Assembly (NCBI GenBank): GCA_964642385.1
Contig: CAZXON010000001.1
Coordinates: 62,001-126,000, forward strand
Source: JBDHUW01 sp964642385
GTDB lineage: Bacteria; Patescibacteriota; Gracilibacteria; Absconditabacterales; Absconditicoccaceae
Direction of reading: 5' to 3'
Length of the DNA stretch: 64,000 bases
The notes below the pieces were generated by a model. That model searched no databases and was not told the origin of the DNA. It saw only the letters and a list, made by a program, of their open reading frames with translations. Made by a program: the position numbers and the translations under genes. Shown here piece by piece: positions 10,910-21,180 of this stretch. Position 1 is the first letter of the stretch. Each line of letters begins with the position of its first letter.

Positions 10910-11365
10910 ATGCAAAACACAAATACTTTTACTCTTATTGAATTGGTGATTGTCGTTGTTGTTTTGGGGATTCTTGCTTCTGTACTTATTCCTAGATTAC
11001 GTTGAGTTCAAGAAAGGGCGAATTATATGTCGATAAATACTGATTTCAAAAGCATAGCAGATGCCGTCCAAATGTATAATTTAGATACAAATGATTATCC
11101 AAATGATGTGCCAGGATGAGTATTCCCTTCTGAGCTTGCCTGATACATAAATAAACGACCAAAACACGTATGTGAAGGTATGGTTTATGATCGGAATAAT
11201 CGAACAAAAATTGCATGACAAGAGATGTTCCCTTTACATATTTACTCTTTGAAATACAATCCCGTAAGAGTCATACATTGGTATGCAATATATGAAAAAG
11301 ATTTCAATACCCCCCTTTTCTTTGATTTTAGGAGGATTCCAAATAAAGATTTTAATTGTAATTAG
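10910..11365 (+). CDS. Type IV pilin-like (pseudopilin) protein
   Basis: 151 aa with a prepilin-like N-terminus: a short polar leader MQNTNT, then FTLIELVIVVVVLGILASVL. It has the conserved Glu at +5 and a hydrophobic helix, followed by IPRLRGVQERANYMSINTDF, the usual start of the pilin spine. The globular part holds two Cys (HVCEGM and the C-terminal FNCN) that could form the usual C-terminal disulfide. The residue before Phe is Thr rather than the canonical Gly. It is likely a minor pilin or pseudopilin. The stop is TAG. Confidence 0.82.
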
Positions 11366-11665
11366 GTTGATTTGGTGATAGACACCTAGAAACGTTACTT
11401 GTGGGTGAGATGCGACCTAGAGGTTAAATATAGGACTAATCACTTATACATAGCACAACTTAGTTTTCCTATAATCTAAAAATTTATTTTGACTACGTTC
11501 CTGTATACGAAGAAGATATGTTTTCTACATAAAAATATTCGTATAGCATTAGAATAGTAGTTAAAAAGCCGACTTTGTTGTTGTTTTTTCTTATTTTTCC
11601 TCTTGCAGATTGCTCTTAAATTCATATAGTAAAGGGGTTATTTAACTTTATTTTTCTGTACAAGA
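11366..11665. other. 300-base leader region before gyrA
   Basis: No gene is visible. It holds TTTTCCTATAATCTAAAA near 11463-11480, the same block found in the dispersed repeats at 14180 and 20191, plus TAGACACC at about 11379. It therefore looks like a decayed third copy. TATAAT within the block could serve as a -10 box for gyrA. Confidence 0.45.
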
Positions 11666-14176
11666 ATGGCAAAAAAAGAATTAGACAAGGAACTACCTCT
11701 TATTCAAGAAAACATCACACTTCAGTCTGTTGAACAAGAAATTTCACAATCATATATCGCTTATGCGATGTCAGTGATTATTTCTCGTGCTCTTCCTGAT
11801 ACCAGAGACGGTTTAAAACCAGTAATTAGAAGGATATTATATGCGATGTATGATGTCGGGCTTATCCACACAGCAAAATATAGAAAATCTGCTACTGTGG
11901 TCTGAGAAGTTCTTGGTAAATATCATCCACATGGCGACTCCTCTGTATATGAAGCGATGGTTAGACTTGCGCAACCGTTTTCTATGAGATATCCTCTAGT
12001 AGATGGACAAGGTAACTTTGGTTCTATTGATGGAGATGGAGCAGCAGCGATGAGGTATACTGAAGCAAAATTGACAAAATTGGCCGAAGAAATGCTTGAA
12101 GATATCGAACAAGATACTGTTGAACGAAGAGATAATTATGACTCCTCAAGACAAGAACCAGTGACACTACCTACCAAGTTTCCTAATCATCTTTGTAATG
12201 GAACAATGGGTATCGCTGTTGGTATGGCAACAAATATGCCTCCTCATAATCTAGGAGAAGTGATAGATACTTGTCTTATGCTAATCGAAAAACCAGAAGC
12301 TACAATAGAAGAAATCATGGAAATAATTAAATGACCTGATCTTCCTACCGGTGGAATAATTTTTGATAAAGCTAATATTTTGGAAGTATATACAAAATGA
12401 AAATGAGGAATTGTATGTAGATGAAAAACGCATGTAGAAGAAGGAAAATCAGGCGCAAAAACGATTATTGTTGATGAGATTCCTTATCAAGTAAACAAGT
12501 CCACTCTCGTAAGTAAAATTGCAGAACTTGTTGTTGACAAAAGAATTGATGGTGTGACCGATATCAGAGATGAATCGAACAAATCTAGAATGAGAATCTC
12601 AATATCATTAAGAAGAGGTGTTGATCCAAATTCTGTTCTCGTCAAACTTTTCAAGTACACAGAATTGCAGTCGAATATCAACATCAACAATGTGACGCTT
12701 GTGGAAAAATGAGCACAACCAAGACTGCTGAATATCAAAGATTTACTTTGGGAATTTATCGATTATAGAAGAGAAGTAGTCTACAGAAGAACAGTATTTC
12801 AACTTGGAAAAGCGAAAGATAGACTCCATATTTTAGAAGGTTTGAAGCGCGCTATTGATATTTTGGATGATGTGATCTACACTATTAGACATTCAGATGA
12901 TAGATGACAAGCCAAAGAAGCATTGATAGCAAAGTTTGAGTTTTCAGAGGTGCAAGCAGAATACATACTCCAAATGAGATTGCAATCTTTGGTAGGTTTG
13001 GAGATACAAAAGGTTTTGGATGAAATTGCAGAGAAAAAAACACTTATCGAATATCTAGAAGGACTAATAGCTGACCCCAAAAAATTAGATAAAGTTATAA
13101 CTGATGAGATGAAATATATCAAAAAAACATATGATGATGGAAGAAAAACTGAGGTGATAGAAGAAGACATGGGTAATCTTTCTGGGAAGATAAAAGATAT
13201 TATGAAATTTGAAGATATGCAAAAAGAAGATGTTATTCTTTGGATTGGAGCGGATCACACATTCAAAATACTCTACCAATCTCGCATCAATATAATTCCT
13301 GAAGATACGGTAGAACTTATTTATACCCACAACCAAGACAAACTTGTTGTTATCACAACTAAAGGAGAACTTGTTGTGCAGAGATTAAAAGACATTGGAC
13401 AACATATCATGAAAAATCCTTGAGTAGATCCTAAAGAACTGCGGGGATTAAAGGGTGATGTCGTTTTCATAAACACTACCCTACATGACTACAAAGAACT
13501 AGCAATGATGACCGATAAGAATAGTCTCAAAAAAATCAAAAAAGATCTGTTAGAAGGATTCAAAAAGTTTCCAACTACTATCATGACACTAGAAGCAGAG
13601 GAAAAAATCATTGCAGTAGAAGCCGTTAGAGATGGAGATGCAATTGGTATTGTATCTGAAAAATGACATATTTCTCTTTTCCCAGAGGCTCAATGCAGAC
13701 CAATGGGCAAAACAGCTTGAGGGCTTAAAGCAATAGATGTGCCAAAATGAGATCAACCTGCTGCGTTATTTATCTACAAAAACGAACCATTTATAATGGT
13801 AAATAGCACAAATGCTGCGAAGATGGTCGCTGTTGAAGACTTGATGTTTGGAAAATCACAAGGCATGGGAAAAAGGAATGGAAAAGTTATTCAAGTTGCA
13901 GAAATTACTGGTAAAGATAAAATCACTGGTGCTCTTGCAATGGTTGAATGATCTGTAAGAGTTAGACTAACAACTGGTGAAATAAAAAACATCCACTCAG
14001 ATAAAATTCTTTTGGATATGCCAGAAGAAAAACTAGAAGAGATTGTAAGCGGTAGTATTGATTGTATTTATAGACCTTGGGAAGAGAAAGCAGAAAATAA
14101 GGCATACAAAGAAGAACGTAAGGCTGAAATAAAAGCAGAAAAAAAGCTTATTGAAGAAGAAGACGCAGAAGAATAA
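11666..14176 (+). CDS. gyrA: DNA gyrase subunit A (type IIA topoisomerase)
   Basis: 836 aa, the DNA-cleaving subunit. The winged helix carries the quinolone-region sequence KYHPHGDSSVYEAMVR, then DGQGNFGSIDGD and the AAMRYTEAKL segment with the active-site Tyr. The coiled coil and the C-terminal beta-pinwheel repeats follow (e.g. DKLVVITTKGELVV, GIVSEKGHISLF). The tail is highly charged (KAENKAYKEERKAE). Where the pinwheel normally bears the QRRGGRG GyrA-box, I see GQHIMKNPG and KELRGLKG instead. The wrapping motif is therefore degenerate and a topoisomerase IV-like role is possible. A hairpin terminator follows immediately. Confidence 0.93.
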
Positions 14177-14179
14177 AAT

Positions 14180-14290
14180 ATGCCTCTGAACGAGGCTCTT
14201 TTATCTGCTTGCAGAAAGAAAAGAGACGAAGTGAAGAACATAGTTAGATTATAGACACCATTATATTTTGATTTTACTATAATCTAAAAA
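14180..14290 (+). repeat. Dispersed ~110-base repeat, copy A
   Basis: Nearly identical to 20191-20300, with roughly a dozen differences. Structure: a GCCTC/GAGGC hairpin with T-rich tail, a purine-rich middle (AAAGAAAAGAGACGAAGTGA), then the inverted repeat TTAGATTATAG ... CTATAATCTAA with about 22 bases between the arms. The right arm contains TATAAT. The 24-codon ORF it contains differs between copies mainly at amino-acid-changing positions, so it is unlikely to be coding. Copy A follows gyrA and precedes a pilin-like gene. Confidence 0.8.
14182..14202 (+). terminator. Probable gyrA terminator inside repeat copy A
   Basis: GCCTC-TGAAC-GAGGC followed by TCTTTTA, six bases after the gyrA stop. 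The same hairpin is mismatched in the second repeat copy, which has GAGTC. Confidence 0.6.
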
Positions 14291-14340
14291 TTAGATAAGA
14301 TCTGCATATCTTTTTATTGAAGTGGTATTTATAAAGTTCT

Positions 14341-15750
14341 ATGGACTCAAAAAAAACATTTACCCTTATCGAGATATTAATTGTTGTACTAGTTATTGGC
14401 GTTTTGGCTAGCGCTCTTATTCCAAAACTTCAAGGCGCACAAGCAAGGACTAGGGACGCTGTGCGTCAAGTCTATCTACATAATATATACAATGCAATTG
14501 AAACATACGCAATAGATAACAATTGATTGTATCCGGTAGTGGAATTAGCTGCGCAGCCAGTTACATTTGAATCTCGTATGCCTTTCTATTCTTCAATTAG
14601 TATCCTTGGTAAAGCTTATAATTTCCCGGTAGAATCATTTTTTAAAGCTGCCAAAGTTTTCGCTTCAGCGGGAGAGGGAGAACCAGAAATAAAATGAAGT
14701 ATTGAATCGATTAAGTGATCATTAGCGAGCTATGTGAGCTATGTTCCTATGGATCCCTCAGTCGGTTTGCAAGCAAATGATCATTGATATTGTAACAAAG
14801 GAGGTAATTATTTTGCATATTACTCAGAGAACAATTCGGGAAGTTTTGCTGTGACCGCAATAATGGAAACCAAAAAGTGAAACACGATGAATTGTATCTG
14901 AGTAATAGACACTTATCGAAATTGAGATTTCATAGTAATTGGGAAAAACCTATATGATATGTTGCATCCTGAGAATCCAGAAGGATGGTATGATGGACAA
15001 TGAAGCGCATCTGAATGGTGTAAAAAACACATAACTCAAGATGATGTTAATGCATTGAACGATATTATTTTAGAATTTTCTGGAACTGCTCAAACAAAGA
15101 CTGGGCTTTGCGAAACCTTGATATTTTCACTTACCGATAGGACATTCGGGATGAGCATCCCTTCTAGCCCGAATGCGGGAGCAAAACAAACAATAGATTT
15201 CAGATTTAATAAATTAGTTTGATTAGAAAAACTTGATCTATCTGCTGGAACAATTCAAACTTTGTTTCTTCCTTTTACTTTATACTCGCTAAAAACGATT
15301 CGTCTCGATGGGAACAAGCATTTAAAAAATCTAGTACTTAACCAGTCTTTCCCTAATTTAGAAGAATTTAGCCTACAAGATAGTTTATTATGATCACTTG
15401 ATTTACCCTTGAGTGCACCGAAATTGAAAAGGTTGTATATCCACAACACTAGTTTGAACCAGGTTTTTAATACTCCTAAAGAACTACCCAGCTTAGAAGA
15501 ACTCATCATAACCAAAACCCAATTACAAACAATCAATCTCCCAGACATGCCAAATTTAAAAAAGCTAATTTTAACAGAAAATCAGTTGAAAAATATCGTA
15601 TTGCCTAGTAGTATGCAAACCTTGGAAGAACTAGATTTGAGGGGCAATAATTTTAAAAAACCACTAGCTCCATCAACCTGCGCACTGTTGAGGGATAGGT
15701 GATGGCTCAATGCAGCACATATTGACAACTCCAGCAAAATTTGTAATTAG
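14341..15750 (+). CDS. Pseudopilin fused to leucine-rich repeats
   Basis: 469 aa in one TGA-as-Gly frame. Residues 1-40 are a prepilin N-terminus (KKTFTLIEILIVVLVIGVLA, then IPKLQGAQARTRDAV). Residues 40-270 are a globular part with several Cys. From about residue 285 the protein is leucine-rich repeats of about 22-24 residues: LEKLDLSAGTIQTL, LKTIRLDGNKHLKNL, LEEFSLQDSLL, LKRLYIHNTSLNQ, LEELIITKTQLQT, LKKLILTENQLKN, LEELDLRGNNFKK. It ends with a Cys-flanked cap. This places a protein-recognition LRR on a pilus-tip or inner-membrane pilin, fitting host or prey adhesion, which is inference. The -1 residue is Thr, not Gly. murD follows 36 bases downstream. Confidence 0.85.
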
Positions 15751-15786
15751 AAGATATATTTTTACCTACAGTACAAAATACACATA

Positions 15787-17022
15787 ATGATTATTTTTTA
15801 TGGAAAAGGAAAAGTTTGAAATGCGTTTGTAGAACTTTGCAAGCACTTAAATAAAGAGTGTATTTTAATGGACGATGAAGATCGTGACGACAAAAAATTA
15901 ACTGATGCACAGATTATTGTTCCAACACCTGGGGTATCCCAACTCCACGATGTATATACAATTTTTGGGGATAAAATTATCTCAGAGTTAGATTATCTTT
16001 GGAGCATTATAAAAGAGAATAAAATTGATGTATATACAATTGGCATAACTGGTACAGATGGGAAATCAACTGTTACATGGATAATCGCTCAAGCATTGAA
16101 AATGCTCTTGAAAAGTCATCACATTCATCTTCCAGGAAACTTTGAAGACCCGATGAGCCAAACAATTTTAGAGATATTACAATCGGGAGAAAAAGAAAAG
16201 AACATTTTCGTAACAGAATGCTCTTCATTTATGCTCTATCCAACAAAGCAATTCCATTTTAATGTTGGAGTATGGACAAATTTTGCAACAGATCATCTGA
16301 ATTGGCATCCGAATATGGATGAGTATTTCTCGGCGAAACAACGCATGATAAGTCTTTCCACACACACATACACATCAGTAGATATCTTTAAAAAACTCAC
16401 GTATGATCTACAAGGGAAAACAGAAATATACCCCACAACATATGATCTACACAAAACACATTTTGTAGGGAAGCATAATCAAAAAAACATGGCTCTTGCG
16501 TTTCAAGTTATTCAAAGAACATGCGATGAAATACTATGAGTTGGAACCGTCTCTTGAGATAAAATAAATGAGGCGCTAGAAAGCACATACCCACTTGAAC
16601 ATCGCTTACAACCTGTAAAAACTATCCAAGAGATCACGTGGTATGACGATGGCAAATCGACATCTGCACAGTCGCTTGGTGCTGCTCTTGAATCATTTAA
16701 CGAACCAATTATTGCTATTTGTGGATGATCTGATAAGTGAGATAGTTTTGACCATCTGAAAGATTCTTTTTCACGGACAACGCATGGAATATTTCTGTGA
16801 GCAACTGCTCCGCAATTTGCGAGTTTATTTGAGCAACGAAGAAAACCATATACGATAGCGCAATCTATGCAAGAGTGTGTCGCGCTAGCGCGACTTGCTG
16901 CGAAGCAGCATAATGCTAAGGTAATCTTGTTTTCCCCTGGATGTGCCTCTTTCGGTATGTTCAAAAATTACAAAGACAGAGCAGAACAATTTCTTTCTGC
17001 TGTGGAAAAAATTGAAGAATAG
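15787..17022 (+). CDS. murD: UDP-N-acetylmuramoylalanine--D-glutamate ligase
   Basis: Cytoplasmic Mur ligase adding D-Glu to UDP-MurNAc-L-Ala in peptidoglycan synthesis. 411 aa, slightly short of the usual ~440. The N-terminal Rossmann-like domain is compact (FYGKGKVGNAFVELCK, then IIVPTPGVS). The ATP loop is GITGTDGKSTVTWII, followed by the central domain (ECSSFMLYP, TNFATDHLNWHPNMDEYFSAK) and the C-terminal ligase domain (PLEHRLQPV, CGGSDKG, LFSPGCASFGMFKNYKDRAEQF). The HRLQPV and SPGCASFGMF motifs are typical of MurD. It converges with the minus-strand gene at 17027, with only 4 bases between the ends. Confidence 0.93.
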
Positions 17023-17026
17023 ATTT

Positions 17027-17911
17027 TTATTTCCCTCTATTTATCATCTGGTTTTCCATACGCAAGAGTTTCATGAAAAGGACTAATCGCCCATCTTTTT
17101 TGGCATCGTACTCTGGAGAATAATTTCCGAAAAAATAATATGGGTTTCATAATCACAAGGGATACGCGCTTAGTGGACCCGAAAGACCATTGTATAAAGC
17201 GGCAAAAGTTTGAAGTGTGTTAATGTTATAACTATTATATCCATAGTTTATAACTGGATTTTGTGTTGTATTATACCAATCGAATTTTCTTTTAATAAAT
17301 GTTTCAAAATCTATTAATTCATCTGCAAGTGTAGCGATATCAATATCCCCTGGTATATAATGATTATTTATGATTTGAAAAATTCCATCGCCATTCGTTG
17401 GATTATACATACGACAAGTATACTCAATATACCACGTTGCAAGCACAAACATAGGTGGGATTCCCATTGCACGAGCCGTATGATCAACCAAAGGATACTG
17501 GTTAAAGCAAGGTTGTAAATTCGCTTCCGTTGCTCAGTCTAGAAGCATAGTAGAACTATATTTTTTCAAAAATGCTTCTGCGTTATCGGTATATCAGGTT
17601 TCTTGTTGTTTCTGATGAAATGATGATAGATAAGTATGGGCCATTCCAAAAATGTGTGCATACTTCGGTTGGCTTACTTGATAGGTTTTTTCCAGTTCAT
17701 GCAATCTATTTTGGACAATTTTCATTTCTTTTTGTGGCCAATTTTTATCTTTAAAATAAACAAATAATTTGTTGATAACTGCCCACGTCAGATTTGTATC
17801 TTGTGCAGTAGGAGTGTAAGCGTAGGTTTTAGCAGGTAGATAGAATAGAATTCATAGTATTCACACGAGACAAGCGATGAGTAATAATCTTGTCTTTTTC
17901 AACGGTTTCAT
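17027..17911 (-). CDS. Exported lysozyme/SLT-like protein
   Basis: 294 aa. The N-terminal signal or anchor is MKPLKKTRLLLIACLVGILG. A helical middle part follows. The stretch IPPMFVLATWYIEYTCRMYN and then GDGIFQIINNHY resembles the active-site region of soluble lytic transglycosylases (a Glu after a hydrophobic helix, then GxGxFQI). The Glu in WYIEYT would be catalytic. The C-terminus contains aromatic repeats and YNGLSG, also SLT-like. It lies 9 bases after the PilX-like gene on the same strand, suggesting an operon for an envelope machine that must cut peptidoglycan. The assignment is by motif only. Confidence 0.6.
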
Positions 17912-17920
17912 AGCAATGAT

Positions 17921-18796
17921 TTATTGTACTAAAAAGGACGGAAAACGATTAGTTTTTATCGTCTCTAAGGTTACATATGAGTCAGCCACACGCGCATCTG
18001 CACGCAGGATTGTATTTAATCATATCATTGGAACATTTTTATCAGATCAATCTCCCATTGTAAAACAAACACGAAAAGGACTGGATTGCCCTGATTGCTC
18101 CTGAGGGTTTGATACTATCAAAAAATCATTTTTTCCTATAGTTTTATAAAACAAAGAGTTAGCGTTATATTCTTGCATTGCTCAATTAGCTCAAACAGAT
18201 GCTGTCAATATTTTACTTAACGAATGTGGTCATTCCTTTATCATACCAAAAGGTCACTCACCTGCGTTGTATAAATATATTTTTCCAGATGGAGTTCAAT
18301 TATCGCTATATACTTTCATAATAACTCAAGCTAGACCAGCCAATTCAGTAAAACTTTTTTCATCTTTTTGAAAAGTAAACGAACCAGAATACGCATCGGC
18401 AAACAAAGGGAAAATGACCGATTGTCAGCCCGAAACGACAATCGCACTATTCGCATTACAGGTACCATCAGTTGGCTGAATACTCGTATCAATACGTGGG
18501 AAACGCGCAATGATATTTCACGTTAAATCACAATTTAAACACTGCAGTGCTCAACTAAAATTTTTATCTTTTACTTGATATCCCCAGCCACGATGAGATT
18601 GTTGTGTGAGAAGCACATCCATCGATCAACGAGCCATATAGTATGCTTTGTAGTAGTTTGTTAATGTAGAAAATCCAGAAAGCATATGCACGAAATAACG
18701 CATCGTAACTAACACCAAAAAACTTGATACCATCATGATGATCAAAACGACAACGATTATACTAGCTTTTAGATGTTTTTTAGGCGCTTCCGCCAT
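17921..18796 (-). CDS. PilX-like / type IV pilus-associated envelope protein
   Basis: 291 aa. A basic leader (MAEAPKKHLKAS) precedes a hydrophobic helix (IIVVVLIIMMVSSFLVLVT), then RYFVHMLSGFSTLTNYYKAYYMARG, which resembles the start of PilX/PulK-type minor pilins (a helix, then an AxYxARxG-like segment). The large exterior part has two CxxC-like Cys in LQCLNCDLTG and many Gly, many of them TGA-encoded. Upstream dnaB ends 24 bases before its start; downstream is the SLT-like gene. The function in pilus assembly is inferred. Confidence 0.6.
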
Positions 18797-18820
18797 AGCG
18801 TTTTTTATTCATAAAACCCA

Positions 18821-20167
18821 CTACTCCTCTATAATTTCATAGAATTTCATAGTATCTCACTTAAAGTGCAATGCCAACTCACCGGTCACTCCATTTCTAT
18901 TTTTTCTCATAAGAACATCAGCTAATCCCTTGCGGTCCGTATCAGGATCATAATAATCATCTCTATACAACATCATCACCATATCTGCATCTTGCTCAAT
19001 CGCTCCAGACTCTCTAAGGTCAGCCAATTGAGGTTTTTTATCAACACGAGCTTCTACATTACGAGAGAGTTGTGAAAGTGCAATAATAGGGATTTTGAGG
19101 TCTCTTGCAAGCTCTTTCAAACCACGAGAAATCTCAGAAATTTCCTGCACTCTGTTACCAGCAAACTTTGATCACGCACCAGACATAAGCTGTAAATAAT
19201 CGACAATTACAAGGTCTAGTGAACCGCGTTCTATCTTAATTTTTCTTAATTTTGATTTCATCCTGGGGATAGTTGCGCCACCTTGATCATCTATATATAT
19301 ACTTGTTTCTGATAGTTTTGCCATTGCATCACCAATTTCTTCAAAATCACTATCAGTAAGTGTTCCACGAGAGATATGCCCCAATCAGACACCCGCCACA
19401 TTTGCCAAAAGTCTATCAGCTATTTGCTCTGCTCCCATTTCAAGCGAGAAAAAAGCAACAGATTTCTTGGCTTTCAATGCAGAATAAAGGACTATATTGA
19501 GTGCAAAAGCAGTTTTCCCCATCGATGGACGAGCTGCAAGCACGATCAGATCACCAGGTTTAAATCAACCAGACATTTCATCAAGTTGTTTATAGCCCGT
19601 CATAATTTTGTGTTCGTTTATAAGCTCAGGATTGTCAACCATTGCCATATGCTCTTCCATTCTTTGTTCCAATATATCTTTGATATGTTTCGTCGTGTCT
19701 GTTGTATCATATTGTGTAAGATCAAAAATTCTTTTTTGAATAGCATCTACAATTTCAATCGTATCTTTTTGTTCATATACATCACCGATAATTCCTTGTG
19801 TCGCTTTTAGAATATTTCTTAATACTGCTTTTTCTTTAACGATTTTGGCATACTCAGAAGCAGTAGCAGTAGTCATCACAAAAATTGACAACTCATACAA
19901 ATAATCTTGCCCACCTACAATATCAATAATTGCATTTTTACCAAGCTGGTCAGAAAGAGTAATCACATCGATCGTTTTACGCATTAACCAAAGGTCTTTG
20001 ATACCTTGAAAAATATATTGATGCTCTTTTAGATAAAAATCTTCAGGTACGAGAAAGTATCCATCTGCGATGAACAGCACTTCATTATCCAGGAAAATTG
20101 AGCCTAAAAGCGCCTTCTCTGCTTCAACATTATGTGGAGGCAATTTGATATCATCAATGCTTATCAT
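18821..20167 (-). CDS. dnaB: Replicative DNA helicase DnaB
   Basis: 448 aa hexameric fork helicase. The N-terminal domain (PPHNVEAEKALLGSIFLD) is followed by a linker and the RecA-like motor: Walker A AARPSMGKTAFALNI, FFSLEMGAEQIADRL, Walker B DLVIVDYLQLMSG, ALSQLSRNVEARVDKKP, LRESGAIEQDADMVMMLYR, and KNRNGVTGELALHF. One TGA after HFK is read as Gly, giving a C-terminal tail to TAG at 18821. The product has the expected length. The PilX-like gene follows with 24 bases between. Confidence 0.96.
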
Positions 20168-20190
20168 GTCTTTCTTATCAAAAATAAAAC

Positions 20191-20300
20191 ATGCCTCTGA
20201 ACGAGTCTCTTTTATCTGCTTACAGAAAGAAAAGAGACGAAGTGAAGAGCATGATTAGATTATAGACACCATTATACTTTATTTTTCCTATAATCTAAAA
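20191..20300 (+). repeat. Dispersed ~110-base repeat, copy B
   Basis: Second copy of the element at 14180-14290, same orientation, between the dnaB start and a pilin-like pseudogene. The TTAGATTATAG/CTATAATCTAA arms are intact, while the 5' hairpin has one broken pair. Both full copies lie upstream of a pilin-like gene. Confidence 0.8.
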
Positions 20301-20495
20301 TCCCAGTGATAGTAGTTGTACCCTTTTAGACGCACGATGCAACATCTCTATTCAAGGTTTTTTCAACAGATTTTTGACAAAGAAAGAATAGGGATTTAAT
20401 TTTTGTATTCAAAGCATAACCAAGAAGAAGTTTGCATCTTACAAAAAATAGGGAAAAAAATATACTAAAAGAGTATTTATTAAATCATTAAATTT

Positions 20496-21095
20496 ATGGC
20501 TCTGCACAAAAAAAACTACCACGCTTATAGAAATGCTGATTGTTGTTGTAATAATTGGTATTTTAGCTGCAGCATTGATTCCTAGGTTGCAAGGTTCACA
20601 GAAAGAACAAGAGACATGATAAGGAAAAAAGATATAAAAACAGCGGTTGATGCACTAACGGTATATTACATAGACAACCAAAGCTTTCCACCAGCCAATT
20701 GTATAAATATTGGTTGTGTAGAAAAAAGCACAGAATTAGAAAATTCTTGATGAATATTAGCATTTTTTGTCCCAAGATATGTTTCTAAACCGTTTTCTGA
20801 TCCTATTGAAAAATTAGGAAGTCCATATTCATATTGGTATTGAGGGTATCCATTTACCTGAGACACGGCGATTAATTGCATTAAGCCAAGTTGTAACATG
20901 ACACGGCAACCATCTCGATTAGCAACATTATTTTATCAAGCAGAAAACCATAACCGTTCTAACCGATTCAGAGCATGTCCAGATTGAACCCCATGGGATT
21001 CTACTCCTTGTGCCGGCAATTTATCTTTTGAAAAACGGCAGAATTGAATGTGGATATTTGATGCTGAAATCGTCGCAGTGGAAGACAAAAAGTAA
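20496..21095 (+). pseudogene. Frameshifted type IV pilin-like gene
   Basis: Starts ATGGCTCTGCAC followed by eight A. In the zero frame it stops early, but a one-base shift at the A-run gives HKKTTTLIEMLIVVVIIGILAAALIPRLQGSQ, a good prepilin N-terminus. A second, opposite shift near 20600 (CACAGAAAG) restores the original frame, which is then open for about 160 codons to TAA (21093-21095). Four Cys and a WDSTPCAGN segment lie in the C-terminal half. The two shifts cancel (600 bases in total). Decay, homopolymer sequence errors, or slippage are possible. Confidence 0.7.
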
Positions 21096-21180
21096 TTTAG
21101 AAAAAAATTAGACCACCTAGATCTTAATGTTATTATTAGGAGGAAGCATTATTTAAAAATTAAAAAATCTGGGAAAAAAA

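Noticed and set aside
11366..11470. Possible tRNA-like or small RNA gene before gyrA
   Set aside because: No cloverleaf could be folded and the only recognisable part is the remnant of the dispersed repeat.
15146..15182. Palindromes GGGATG-AG-CATCCC and CATTCGGG...CCCGAATG inside the pilin-LRR gene
   Set aside because: They lie in coding sequence that continues in frame, without similarity to the three-hairpin element beyond GCCCG, so a separate insertion is not supported.
14180..20300. A conserved 24-codon ORF (MPLNEALLSACRKKRDEVK) in both dispersed repeats
   Set aside because: Differences between copies mostly change amino acids and do not favour third positions; the sequence is better explained as hairpin and promoter-like DNA.
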